A DNA stretch of 64,000 nucleotides, taken from positions 3,280,001-3,344,000 of the forward strand of contig CP033464.1 of assembly GCA_007833815.1 (NCBI GenBank), in the 5' to 3' direction. The stretch is from Brevibacillus laterosporus (lineage in GTDB: Bacteria > Bacillota > Bacilli > Brevibacillales > Brevibacillaceae). A program made the translations under genes and the position numbers. The stretch's first letter is position 1, and every line of letters begins with the position of its first letter. Under the pieces are notes generated by a model, which was not told the DNA's origin, made no database searches, and worked only from the letters and a program-made list of their open reading frames with translations. Below are positions 57,302 to 64,000 of this stretch, in pieces.

Positions 57302-57664
57302 ATGATGTTTAAGCAAATACAATGTCTTGCTATCTATACAAAAGATTTGGAAGCATCTGTTGTTTTCTATGAAAAAATGGGGGTAGTAAAAAAGTGGGAG
57401 GTTGAACAAATCCCAGGAAAACCATGGAAGCTAGTTGGTATGGGATTTGTGGAAGGCCAGGTAGAACTTGTGTTGAAAGACAACCCAGAGCTAGATTTCA
57501 TAGAGCCAGAAATTATTGTGGAGGATGTTCCTGCTTTCTATGAACAATGGAAAGACGATCCTGCTATCCATTGGATTCGCACACCGTTTGCCAATTCATT
57601 AGGTGGTCATGTAGCTGTTATGGAAGCGCCAGATGGAAATGTGTTTGTATTGGTCGGGAAGTAA
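57302..57664 (+). CDS. VOC-family (glyoxalase-like) protein
   Basis: A 120-residue protein with the paired beta-alpha-beta-beta-beta modules of the vicinal-oxygen-chelate fold. Seen: I-Q-C-L-A-I-Y-T-K-D-L-E-A-S-V-V-F-Y-E-K-M-G at the start and G-G-H-V-A-V-M-E-A-P-D-G-N-V-F at the end. The family holds glyoxalases, dioxygenases and antibiotic-binding proteins; the role here cannot be told. GGGGAG precedes two adjacent ATG codons; either may be used. Confidence 0.85.
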   Translation: MMFKQIQCLAIYTKDLEASVVFYEKMGVVKKWEVEQIPGKPWKLVGMGFVEGQVELVLKDNPELDFIEPEIIVEDVPAFYEQWKDDPAIHWIRTPFANSLGGHVAVMEAPDGNVFVLVGK

Positions 57665-57742
57665 CAAGATAACTATGATACAATGAGGAGATAGAGTGTG
57701 TAAGCGTAACATTATTTACTAATATGGAGGAGGAGAGAGAGA

Positions 57743-57925
57743 GTGAACTACATTGGTAAACACTCGCAAAATCTGTTGCTACTCATTGTTGGGGCTACAT
57801 TCTTCCTGAATCTATTTATTAAAGAAGGTCTTGCAAAGGGTATCATTGGAGGTATCAGTTTTTTATTGGTTTTGATTGTTGTCCTTTGTGGGCGAAAATA
57901 CTATAAACAGAAACTTTCAAACTAA
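57743..57925 (+). CDS. Small two-helix membrane protein
   Basis: A 60-residue protein that starts with GTG behind a very strong GGAGGAGGAG site. It has two hydrophobic stretches (about 11-26 and 33-49) with a short G-L-A-K-G turn, and a basic tail C-G-R-K-Y-Y-K-Q-K. Both ends should lie in the cytosol. The function is unknown. Confidence 0.65.
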   Translation: MNYIGKHSQNLLLLIVGATFFLNLFIKEGLAKGIIGGISFLLVLIVVLCGRKYYKQKLSN

Positions 57926-58014
57926 AAGAAAAAAAGAATGTTCACTCTCTTCCTTCAGTTCTTACGTGCGACCTTTCTGCATACATTGTTGTCAGGATGA
58001 AAGGGGAGGGGCAC

Positions 58015-58356
58015 ATGGAATCTACAATTGCTCGATATTTTGCGATTAAACAACAGCAAAAAGAGCTGGAAGAGGAAGTAGAAGAGTTGAGACGAATTCT
58101 GTTGGCTGTCTATCCTGAGCCGTGTGTGATTGAGGTAGGGGAGTATCGGCTGAAGATTAGTCGACAAGAGAAAAAAGAATTTGATGAGGAGAGCCTATTA
58201 AAAGCAGTGGAAGACCCACAAGTATGGCGTCTTATCTCCAAAGTGGATGTGGCTAAAGTAAACAGTCTGATTAAGCTAGGCGTAATTAAGGAAAAAACTC
58301 TACAAGATACATACACAGTGAAACAGATTTCTTATGTTCAAATTTCAAAAAAATAA
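58015..58356 (+). CDS. Small coiled-coil-headed protein, unknown
   Basis: A 113-residue soluble protein. A charged helix (about 5-35, Q-Q-Q-K-E-L-E-E-E-V-E-E-L) precedes a compact mixed part with Y-R-L-K-I-S-R-Q-E-K and a final beta-rich segment. The start at 58015 follows GGGGAGGGG; an ATG six codons earlier lies over that site. The shape recalls phage-encoded helper proteins, but there are no phage genes nearby and I make no assignment. Confidence 0.65.
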   Translation: MESTIARYFAIKQQQKELEEEVEELRRILLAVYPEPCVIEVGEYRLKISRQEKKEFDEESLLKAVEDPQVWRLISKVDVAKVNSLIKLGVIKEKTLQDTYTVKQISYVQISKK

Positions 58357-58398
58357 AGAGATGATCCATGTTTATGGTTCCAGATAAGAAAATAGGAG

Positions 58399-58440
58399 AA
58401 AGGCGCGCAACTGGCAACAGTATAGCACGCCTTTTTTATT
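58399..58440. terminator. Terminator between converging genes
   Basis: AAAGGCGCGC and GCACGCCTTTTTT pair (one mismatch) around about 16 bases. It can serve the gene to the left; metY converges on it from the right. Confidence 0.75.
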
Positions 58441-58554
58441 ACATGGGGAAAATGTAAAAGATGGCTAGAAGGGATAAAGGAGGCTAAGATATCTAGGATA
58501 TTGTAGTAAGAGTCTCTATGTGTTTGTGCTTGAAAGAAAACGTTTAAAGCATTC

Positions 58555-59853
58555 CTACACTTGTATCGTTTCTACAGCCGCTTGTATTGCATGCTGTAAA
58601 TCTTGCAAAATATCACTGATCGCTTCCGTCCCGATAGAAAGACGAATCATACCGGGAGTCACACCTGCCTTAGTCTGTTCTTCCGGAGTGAGCTGGAGAT
58701 GCGTGGTACTAGCCGGATGAATGATCAGTGATTTGGAGTCTCCCACATTAGCTAGATGAGAGAACAAATGAACAGACTCAATCACTTTTTTGCCAGCTTC
58801 TACTCCTCCTTTGATGCCAAAAGTTAACAAGGCTCCATGGCCATCTGGTAAGTAGTGCTGGCTCAGTTCGTAGGTGGGTGAGCTAGCAAGTCCAGGATAG
58901 CTCACCCACTCGATATCGGGGTGTTGCTCTAGATACTGGGCTACAGCAAGTGCATTCTGACTATGGCGTTCCATACGTAAATGGAGCGTTTCTAAGCCTT
59001 GTAAGAATAAAAAGGAGTTAAAAGGAGATAAGGTAGCACCCACATCTCGTTGTAGTTGCACACGAGCTTTTATAATGTAAGCAGCATTTCCTACAGCTTC
59101 TGTATACACAATCCCGTTATAGGTAGGATCTGGCGTGGAAAGCCCAGGGAATTTACCTTTACTCCAATCAAAATTACCAGAGTCTACAATAATGCCTCCG
59201 ATAGACGTGCCGTGCCCGCCTATAAATTTAGTGGCAGAATGGATAACGATATCTGCTCCGTGTTCAATTGGGCGGCACAAAATAGGGGAGGCGAAAGTAT
59301 TGTCAACAAGTAAAGGCAAGTCATGTTCATGAGCAATGGTAGCAATAGCTGTTAGATCGGCGACATGCATTTGGGGATTACCGATCGTTTCGCAGAAGAA
59401 GGCTTTTGTATTGTCAGTAATCTTTGTTCGGAAGTTGTCTGGATTAGATTGATCAACAAAATGCACCGTAATTCCGAGCTTCGCAAATGTGTGGGCAAAT
59501 AGATTGTATGTTCCTCCATATAAACTGCTGGAAGAAATGATTTCATCACCAGCTTGAACAATATTTAACAAGGCAAATGTAATGGCTGATTGACCAGATG
59601 CAGTAGCTAGCGCACCGATACCACCTTCTAATAGGGCAACCCGCTTCTCAAAAACATCTTGTGTGGGATTCATGATGCGGGTGTAAATGTTCCCAGGTTC
59701 TTGTAACGAGAACAGATTGGCGGCATGGTTGGTATCCCGGAATTCATAGGATGATGTTTGGTAGATGGGGACTGCGCGAGCACCAGTAGTCGGGTCTGCC
59801 TCTTGGCCACCATGTAGGGCTAGTGTTTCTCTTTTCCAATCTGGTTTTGTCAT
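58555..59853 (-). CDS. metY: O-acetylhomoserine sulfhydrylase
   Basis: A 432-residue PLP enzyme of the Cys/Met-metabolism family that makes homocysteine from O-acetylhomoserine and sulfide. Seen: [15 protein letters not shown] near the start, [22 protein letters not shown] and [12 protein letters not shown] with the PLP lysine. The length (about 430) separates it from the shorter cystathionine gamma-synthases. Its leader holds a SAM-I riboswitch, which fits a role in methionine synthesis. An in-house methionine-gamma-lyase side activity cannot be excluded. Confidence 0.93.
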   Translation of the reverse strand: MTKPDWKRETLALHGGQEADPTTGARAVPIYQTSSYEFRDTNHAANLFSLQEPGNIYTRIMNPTQDVFEKRVALLEGGIGALATASGQSAITFALLNIVQAGDEIISSSSLYGGTYNLFAHTFAKLGITVHFVDQSNPDNFRTKITDNTKAFFCETIGNPQMHVADLTAIATIAHEHDLPLLVDNTFASPILCRPIEHGADIVIHSATKFIGGHGTSIGGIIVDSGNFDWSKGKFPGLSTPDPTYNGIVYTEAVGNAAYIIKARVQLQRDVGATLSPFNSFLFLQGLETLHLRMERHSQNALAVAQYLEQHPDIEWVSYPGLASSPTYELSQHYLPDGHGALLTFGIKGGVEAGKKVIESVHLFSHLANVGDSKSLIIHPASTTHLQLTPEEQTKAGVTPGMIRLSIGTEAISDILQDLQHAIQAAVETIQV

Positions 59854-59941
59854 AAAAAACCACTCCTTTTTTAAGTGAAGTTCAGCTTTTTTCTAGTAAA
59901 AGGTAATAGCATAAAAACGTTAATGGGAGGCTTTTAACAGC

Positions 59942-59970
59942 AAAAAACCTTCCTCTGAGTAGAGGAAGGT
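59942..59970 (-). terminator. Riboswitch terminator of metY
   Basis: ACCTTCCTCT and AGAGGAAGGT pair around ACTC, with a T6 run on the minus strand. It lies between the SAM aptamer and the metY start. Confidence 0.9.
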
Positions 59971-59992
59971 CGCGTTAAGTAATTCGCAAGCA

Positions 59993-60097
59993 TTCATCTC
60001 TCAGAATCTTTTGGATTCTGCAGGATTTAGCACCTTGAACGTTATGTTCCGGTTGCCGGGTTTCGTCGGGCCAGTCCCTCCACCACTCTTGATGAAA
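59993..60097 (-). ncRNA. SAM-I (S-box) riboswitch aptamer
   Basis: The minus strand shows the S-box consensus blocks in order: CATCAAGAGTGGTGGAGGGA, CTGGCCCGACGAAACCCGGC, AACC, GGTGCTAAATCCTGCAG and GAGAGATGAATG. P1 pairs TTCATC (5') with GATGAA (3'). When S-adenosylmethionine is bound, P1 stays closed and the terminator at 59942-59970 forms, so metY is off. Confidence 0.95.
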
Positions 60098-60113
60098 AAT
60101 TAAAGTTTGTTCT

Positions 60114-60142
60114 ATTGTAAGAAGTTCGAAATGAGAAGTCAA
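60114..60142 (-). promoter_or_regulatory. metY promoter
   Basis: On the minus strand TTGACT (60142-60137) and TACAAT (60119-60114) are 17 bases apart, which puts transcription start just ahead of the riboswitch. Confidence 0.75.
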
Positions 60143-60866
60143 TTTAAATTTTGTACATTCTGAAAAAATAAAATATAAAGTGGGATGATATTTTTATTAT
60201 TAGTAAACAGTATGGAGGTGATGATTTTATTATGATTAAACATGTAATTGCGCTATAAATTGAGAATGGACAGTGAAAAAGAAGGGTTTACCCTGAGTAT
60301 ACAAGATATGAATACACATGCATAAAAATACATACAAAAATAAGTATACAGAATGTAATGCATAAAATGCGTTATAACTGGTTTTTCTGCATCTGAGACA
60401 TGAATATGTAGCTGTAAAAGAGTGAAAATATACATACACATGTGACTCTCTTTTTCTAAGAAGATAGTCGCTAGTTAAACTTGTCCGTGTCAGGTGGATG
60501 CCGGAAAAGAGAAGATGACAGAAAATGAAGAACGAAAAATAGGCGGAACAGATATATGAGTTTTATAAAAGTGAACAACAAATGGTAATGAAGAGTAGGG
60601 TATCTATCTTCTGTGATAGGAACAAAAGCTGAAGCGGTATTACAAACAGCGAAAATGGAAAGTTATATAACATGAGTAGGCGAGAAGTACGATTACATAT
60701 AAATTAAGCATAAATTACTCCACCTTCGTGTACATTTTTACATTTTCCTATTTACTCTTTTTCTCTCTTTTTGCTACTATAAGGAAAGGTGTCTTGCCCT
60801 CATTTTTTAGGGTGAATTGGCACGGGTGGGCCGAGGGGTTGTTTTGCTTAAAGAAGGGAACCTATT
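60143..60866. other. Long AT-rich region before purine permease
   Basis: About 720 bases without an intact gene. The left and middle parts are AT-rich with several very short frames, some next to good ribosome sites (for example GGAGGTGATG at 60214), and may be decayed sequence. The right end (60785-60850) is GC-richer and folds; see the separate entry. Confidence 0.45.
60785..60850 (+). promoter_or_regulatory. Unidentified folded leader element
   Basis: GTGTC (60789-60793) pairs with GGCAC (60819-60823), enclosing CCCT (60797-60800) with AGGG (60809-60812); a G-rich strand G-G-G-T-G-G-G-C-C-G-A-G-G-G-G follows. It stands out from the AT-rich sequence around it and ends 20 bases before the permease start. 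It does not match the purine-riboswitch consensus that I know. Confidence 0.4.
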
Positions 60867-62156
60867 TTGTACTCATTTTTTCGTAAAAGATTTGATGTAA
60901 AAGGGCATCAAACAACTGTTCGTAACGAAATTTTGGCTGGTTTAACCACGTTTTTCACCGCTGTCTACATCATTGCTGTTAATTCATTGATCTTGTCAGA
61001 TGCCGGGATACCACTGGAAGCAGGTATTGTAGCCACGATTATTATTTCCTTCATCGGATGTTTGATCATGGGCTTTTGGGCCAATGCTCCTGTGGCGCTT
61101 GTTCCAGGTATGGGCATTAATGCGTTTTTCTCCTACACCATCGTCAAATCGATGGGATTGTCATGGGAAAGCGCTTTGGCAGTTGTATTCATGTCAGGTG
61201 TCTTGTTTATCGTGATTGCTTTTACTCCAGTTGCCAAACTCTTAGCGAAAAGCATCCCGCTGTCATTAAAAGAAGGAATGACGGTCGGAATCGGGTTGTT
61301 TCTTACCTTTATTGGTTTGCAAAAAGGCGGTCTAATCGTACCTAATCCATCTACGTTTATAGCTCTAGGCGATCTAGGGGATATCAAGGTGGTGCTGGGA
61401 TTAGTCAGTCTGGTAATCGCCATAGTGCTATTTGTACGCAATGTAAAAGGGAGCTTTTTGATCAGTATCATTATTAACACGCTAATTGCCCTTGCACTTG
61501 GCACGGTAGGTGGCGCTGATCAGGGGAGCGATTTCTCCTTTTCAACTTACCTAACTGTCTTTGGTGCTCTTTCATTTGATGGCATAGCTACAACTGCATT
61601 TTGGTTGGCTGTGTTTCCTTTGACTATGGTCATCGTTTTTGAAAACATGGGTCTTTTGCACAGCATGGTTCCAGAAAGCAAATTTGCTCGTACTTTCCAA
61701 GCAAACGGAATTTCAGCTATGCTATCTGGATTATTTGGTACGAGTCCAACCGTGTCCTCAGCGGAAAGCTCTGCGGGAATTGCTGCGGGTGGGAAAACAG
61801 GGATTACAGCAATTACGGTAGGGGTACTATTCTTGATATCTATCTTTTGCATACCTGTCATTCGTTACGTGCCAGATACGGCGATTGCTCCCATCTTAAT
61901 TTTAGTTGGTAGTCTGATGATGCAAAGTGTCAGTCAGATCAAGTTCAGTGACATGTCGGAAGGCTTGCCTGCGTTCCTGATTATTGTGCTGATTCCATTT
62001 ACAGCTAGTATTGCGGATGGAATTGCTTTTGGATTTATGGCGTATCCAATTGTTAAACTGGCGATGGGCAAAAGAAAAGAAATTCCTCTTCCTCTTTTGA
62101 TCATCTCGTTCATGTTTTTCTTATACTTTGTCTTGCTAGCATTACAGCTTCATTAA
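60867..62156 (+). CDS. NCS2-family purine permease (AzgA/PbuG-like)
   Basis: A 429-residue membrane transporter for purine bases. Seen: R-N-E-I-L-A-G-L-T-T-F-F-T-A-V-Y-I-I-A-V-N near the N-terminus, V-P-G-M-G-I-N-A-F-F-S-Y-T (family signature), V-F-E-N-M-G-L-L and G-T-S-P-T-V-S-S-A-E-S-S-A-G-I. These put it in the AzgA branch (hypoxanthine, guanine, adenine) rather than the uracil or xanthine branch. The start is TTG at 60867 with AAGGGAA 8 bases ahead. Confidence 0.9.
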   Translation: MYSFFRKRFDVKGHQTTVRNEILAGLTTFFTAVYIIAVNSLILSDAGIPLEAGIVATIIISFIGCLIMGFWANAPVALVPGMGINAFFSYTIVKSMGLSWESALAVVFMSGVLFIVIAFTPVAKLLAKSIPLSLKEGMTVGIGLFLTFIGLQKGGLIVPNPSTFIALGDLGDIKVVLGLVSLVIAIVLFVRNVKGSFLISIIINTLIALALGTVGGADQGSDFSFSTYLTVFGALSFDGIATTAFWLAVFPLTMVIVFENMGLLHSMVPESKFARTFQANGISAMLSGLFGTSPTVSSAESSAGIAAGGKTGITAITVGVLFLISIFCIPVIRYVPDTAIAPILILVGSLMMQSVSQIKFSDMSEGLPAFLIIVLIPFTASIADGIAFGFMAYPIVKLAMGKRKEIPLPLLIISFMFFLYFVLLALQLH

Positions 62157-62157
62157 G

Positions 62158-62202
62158 CAAAAGGCAGTCATTTTCTCTTTGGGGGGGATGGCTGCTTTTT
62201 GT
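62158..62202 (+). terminator. Terminator after purine permease
   Basis: AAAAGGCAGTCAT pairs with ATGGCTGCTTTTT (one mismatch) around about 16 bases that include seven G. Confidence 0.7.
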
Positions 62203-62332
62203 ATGTATGGCGTATAAAATTGTATGGAGAAACGTATAAGTGGAATGGCGGATTTATAGGTGCCAAGGAGTTGGTTAAATATACTGAATAGAAAGATATT
62301 TTAATATAATGATGCTAAAGAAGGTGGGCTTC

Positions 62333-63532
62333 TTGAACGCGACGATGAGCAGGTATCACCAGTATCAAAAAGCTTTCGCTGACATACCAAAGCCGTTTGC
62401 CTATATTGATTTAGATTTATTGGATCAAAATATGGCAGAGATTGTGGCTAGGAGCAATGGGAAACGTATTCGAATTGCCAGTAAGTCGATTCGTTCAGTT
62501 CCCATGCTGCGCCGTATACTGAATTATCACCCTATGTTACAAGGAATCATGTGTTTTACGGCATCAGAAGCGTTGTTTTTATGGGAGAACGGTTTTGATG
62601 ATTTGTTACTTGGCTACCCCGTAGTGGACAAATCATTGTTACTTTCGATCACGCAAGCTGTACAACAAGGCGCACAAATCACCTTGATGGTCGACTCCTT
62701 GGAGCATGTTTGCTTGATAGAAGAAGTGGCAAGAGAAATGGATACACCCCTGTTGCTCTGTGTGGACATGGATGCATCCGTCCCTTTTTTTAGTCTGCAC
62801 TTTGGTGTATATCGTTCTCCTTTGCACATGGTAGAGGAAGTGATGCAGGTGGTAGAGAGGATTGCAACCTCTTCTTGGCTTGTTTTGGATGGAATCATGA
62901 GCTATGAAGCCCAAATTGCTGGAGTCGGTGATAACATGCCTGGGCAAAGTATCAAAAATGGCTTTATATCTTATCTAAAAAAACGTTCCATTCGTTCCAT
63001 AAGAGAAAAGCGGGCCCGTGTTTATAACGAGTTGCAACGACACAATATTTCCATTCGCTTTTGTAATGGAGGGGGTACCGGTAGTATGACATCCACATGC
63101 CAAGAAGACGCAGTGACAGAGGTAACGGTAGGCTCTGGTTTTTATGCTCCTGCTCTATTTGATTATTACCGAGAGTTTCGCTTACAGCCAGCAGCCGGAT
63201 TTGCTATTGAGATTGTGCGAAAGCCAAAACCCAATATCTATACTTGTTCGGGAGGAGGGTATGTGGCATCTGGATCAATAGGAAAAGAAAAACTCCCAGC
63301 TCCCTATCTACCACCAAAAGCTAAATTATTATCCCTAGAAGGGGCGGGAGAGGTGCAAACGCCTGTTCGTTATACAGGAGAGCAGGAACTTTCAATCGGA
63401 GATCCTATCTTTTTTCGACACAGTAAGGCAGGAGAATTATGTGAGCGCTTTCCAGCACTTCACTTGCTTCGTGAGGGAAAAATAGTGGGGGAAGCGATGA
63501 CGTATCGGGGAGAGGGCAGGTGTTTTCTATGA
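62333..63532 (+). CDS. Amino acid deaminase/aldolase (alanine-racemase fold)
   Basis: A 399-residue PLP protein related to D-threonine aldolase and D-serine dehydratase. Seen: P-F-A-Y-I-D-L-D-L-L near the start, R-I-R-I-A-S-K-S-I-R-S with the probable PLP lysine, C-V-D-M-D-A-S, N-G-G-G-T-G-S in the phosphate loop and V-G-S-G-F-Y-A-P-A-L-F-D. I chose TTG at 62333 because AAGGTGGG lies 6 bases ahead; the ATG at 62309 would sit on a TATAAT. It overlaps the next gene as ATGA, so the two enzymes probably work together. Confidence 0.82.
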   Translation: MNATMSRYHQYQKAFADIPKPFAYIDLDLLDQNMAEIVARSNGKRIRIASKSIRSVPMLRRILNYHPMLQGIMCFTASEALFLWENGFDDLLLGYPVVDKSLLLSITQAVQQGAQITLMVDSLEHVCLIEEVAREMDTPLLLCVDMDASVPFFSLHFGVYRSPLHMVEEVMQVVERIATSSWLVLDGIMSYEAQIAGVGDNMPGQSIKNGFISYLKKRSIRSIREKRARVYNELQRHNISIRFCNGGGTGSMTSTCQEDAVTEVTVGSGFYAPALFDYYREFRLQPAAGFAIEIVRKPKPNIYTCSGGGYVASGSIGKEKLPAPYLPPKAKLLSLEGAGEVQTPVRYTGEQELSIGDPIFFRHSKAGELCERFPALHLLREGKIVGEAMTYRGEGRCFL

Positions 63533-64000
63533 GAGCAGTGGCAATGCAACCATGGAAGAATTGGGCGGGGCTTTCTGCTAGCACGCCACAACAAGTGGTC
63601 TATCCATCCAGTATGGAGGAAGTAGTGCAAGTTGTAAAAGAAGCCAGTCAACAGAGGAAAACCATTCGTGTAGTTGGTTCTGGACATTCTTTTACTGCGC
63701 TCGTAGAAACAGATCAAATTCTCTTGTCACTAGATGATTTACAGGGGGTTATAGAAACCAATGATAATGAGCAGACAGCCACTGTTTGGGCCGGAACAAA
63801 GCTGAAGCTTTTGGGAGAATCTTTACACAAACGAGGCTATTCTCAGGAGAATTTGGGGGATGTTAATGTCCAATCCATTGGAGGAGCTATTGGGACAGGA
63901 ACGCATGGTACTGGTATTCGATTTGGGAGTATCTCTACGCAAGTAATAGGGTTGACTGTAGTAACTGCCCGAGGCGATGTACTGGAATGCTCGGAAACAC
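63529..64000 (+). CDS. FAD-linked lactone oxidase, 3' part beyond window
   Basis: The first 157 codons of a vanillyl-alcohol-oxidase-type flavoprotein. Seen: W-A-G-L-S-A, V-V-G-S-G-H-S-F-T-A-L-V-E-T-D (FAD site), L-G-D-V-N-V-Q-S-I-G-G-A-I-G-T-G-T-H-G-T-G. These fit D-arabinono-1,4-lactone/L-gulonolactone oxidases, and B. subtilis YitY is similar. It starts in an ATGA overlap with the deaminase/aldolase gene. The C-terminal substrate domain lies outside the window, so the substrate is not assigned. Confidence 0.85.
   Translation, partial: MRAVAMQPWKNWAGLSASTPQQVVYPSSMEEVVQVVKEASQQRKTIRVVGSGHSFTALVETDQILLSLDDLQGVIETNDNEQTATVWAGTKLKLLGESLHKRGYSQENLGDVNVQSIGGAIGTGTHGTGIRFGSISTQVIGLTVVTARGDVLECSET

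Noticed and set aside
60214-60258. 8-codon frame after an excellent GGAGGTGATG site
   Set aside because: The spacing to the ATG is long and other starts compete within the same bases. There is no downstream hairpin to suggest a leader peptide, so it may be chance or a gene remnant.

Overview
The window reads as chromosome of a low-GC, Gram-positive, spore-forming bacterium of the Paenibacillaceae, most like Brevibacillus (B. laterosporus is my best guess). The reasons are inferred from content, not from a search: AGGAGG ribosome sites with frequent TTG and GTG starts, a Bacillus-type aspB-asnS-dnaD core, spore-coat and exosporium genes (CotSA-like, CotF-like, YheC/D-like, a giant collagen-like protein), KapB, an Sfp-type phosphopantetheinyl transferase and a Vat-type streptogramin acetyltransferase. 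No tRNA, rRNA, CRISPR array, prophage or intact insertion sequence was seen.

Layout, left to right. 1-2631 (minus strand): a HipA-like kinase cut by the window edge, a family-4 glycosyltransferase and a diverged protein kinase. 2856-5445: aspB and asnS. 5609-9845: an iron-siderophore ABC transporter (two permeases, ATPase, binding lipoprotein) behind a promoter with a Fur box; it sits between asnS and dnaD, which are neighbours in Bacillus. 9952-10686: dnaD, closed by a 25-bp perfect stem. 10944-17992: a seven-gene sugar-polymer cluster (coiled-coil protein, three glycosyltransferases, a nucleotidyltransferase, an epimerase, UDP-glucose dehydrogenase), probably for a spore surface glycan. 18167-22216: oligoendopeptidase F, then nagA-nagB. 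22535-26846: an RND-type efflux pair whose pump gene has a one-base frameshift. 27032-32045: a phosphopantetheinyl transferase, a quinone-oxidoreductase-like enzyme, an anchored extracellular protein, an acyl-CoA synthetase and a methyltransferase.

32175-35366: leuD and leuC on the minus strand, divergent from a LysR regulator across a T-N11-A palindrome. 35431-42091: thioredoxin-like protein, glycerophosphodiesterase, RluA-type pseudouridine synthase, YheC/D-like ATP-grasp protein, an EamA exporter, an ion-transporter-superfamily permease and a nitroreductase. 42365-45196: a run of small genes (zinc-finger protein, coiled coil, two tiny membrane proteins, kapB, a CotF-like coat protein). 45274-49414 (minus): vat behind a leader with two terminators, then the collagen-like exosporium gene. 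49903-56014: a MarR regulator, a dual-P-loop ATPase, a phosphodiester glycosidase pair, a SulP transporter and an ArsR regulator. 56175-58356: small and unknown proteins, including a Cys-rich one and a 26-residue hydrophobic peptide. 58555-60142: metY under a SAM-I riboswitch. 60867-64000: a purine permease, a deaminase/aldolase of the alanine-racemase fold, and an FAD-linked lactone oxidase cut by the window edge.

The most interesting signal is the vat leader (45900-46229), which looks like two consecutive leader-ORF and terminator modules ahead of an antibiotic-resistance gene. Others are the RBS-sequestering hairpin at 39913-39955, the frameshifted pump, the tiny hydrophobic peptide gene with flanking hairpins at 56955-57168, and an unidentified GC-rich folded element before the purine permease. 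All functional calls come from reading motifs and remembered families; none was tested by a search.
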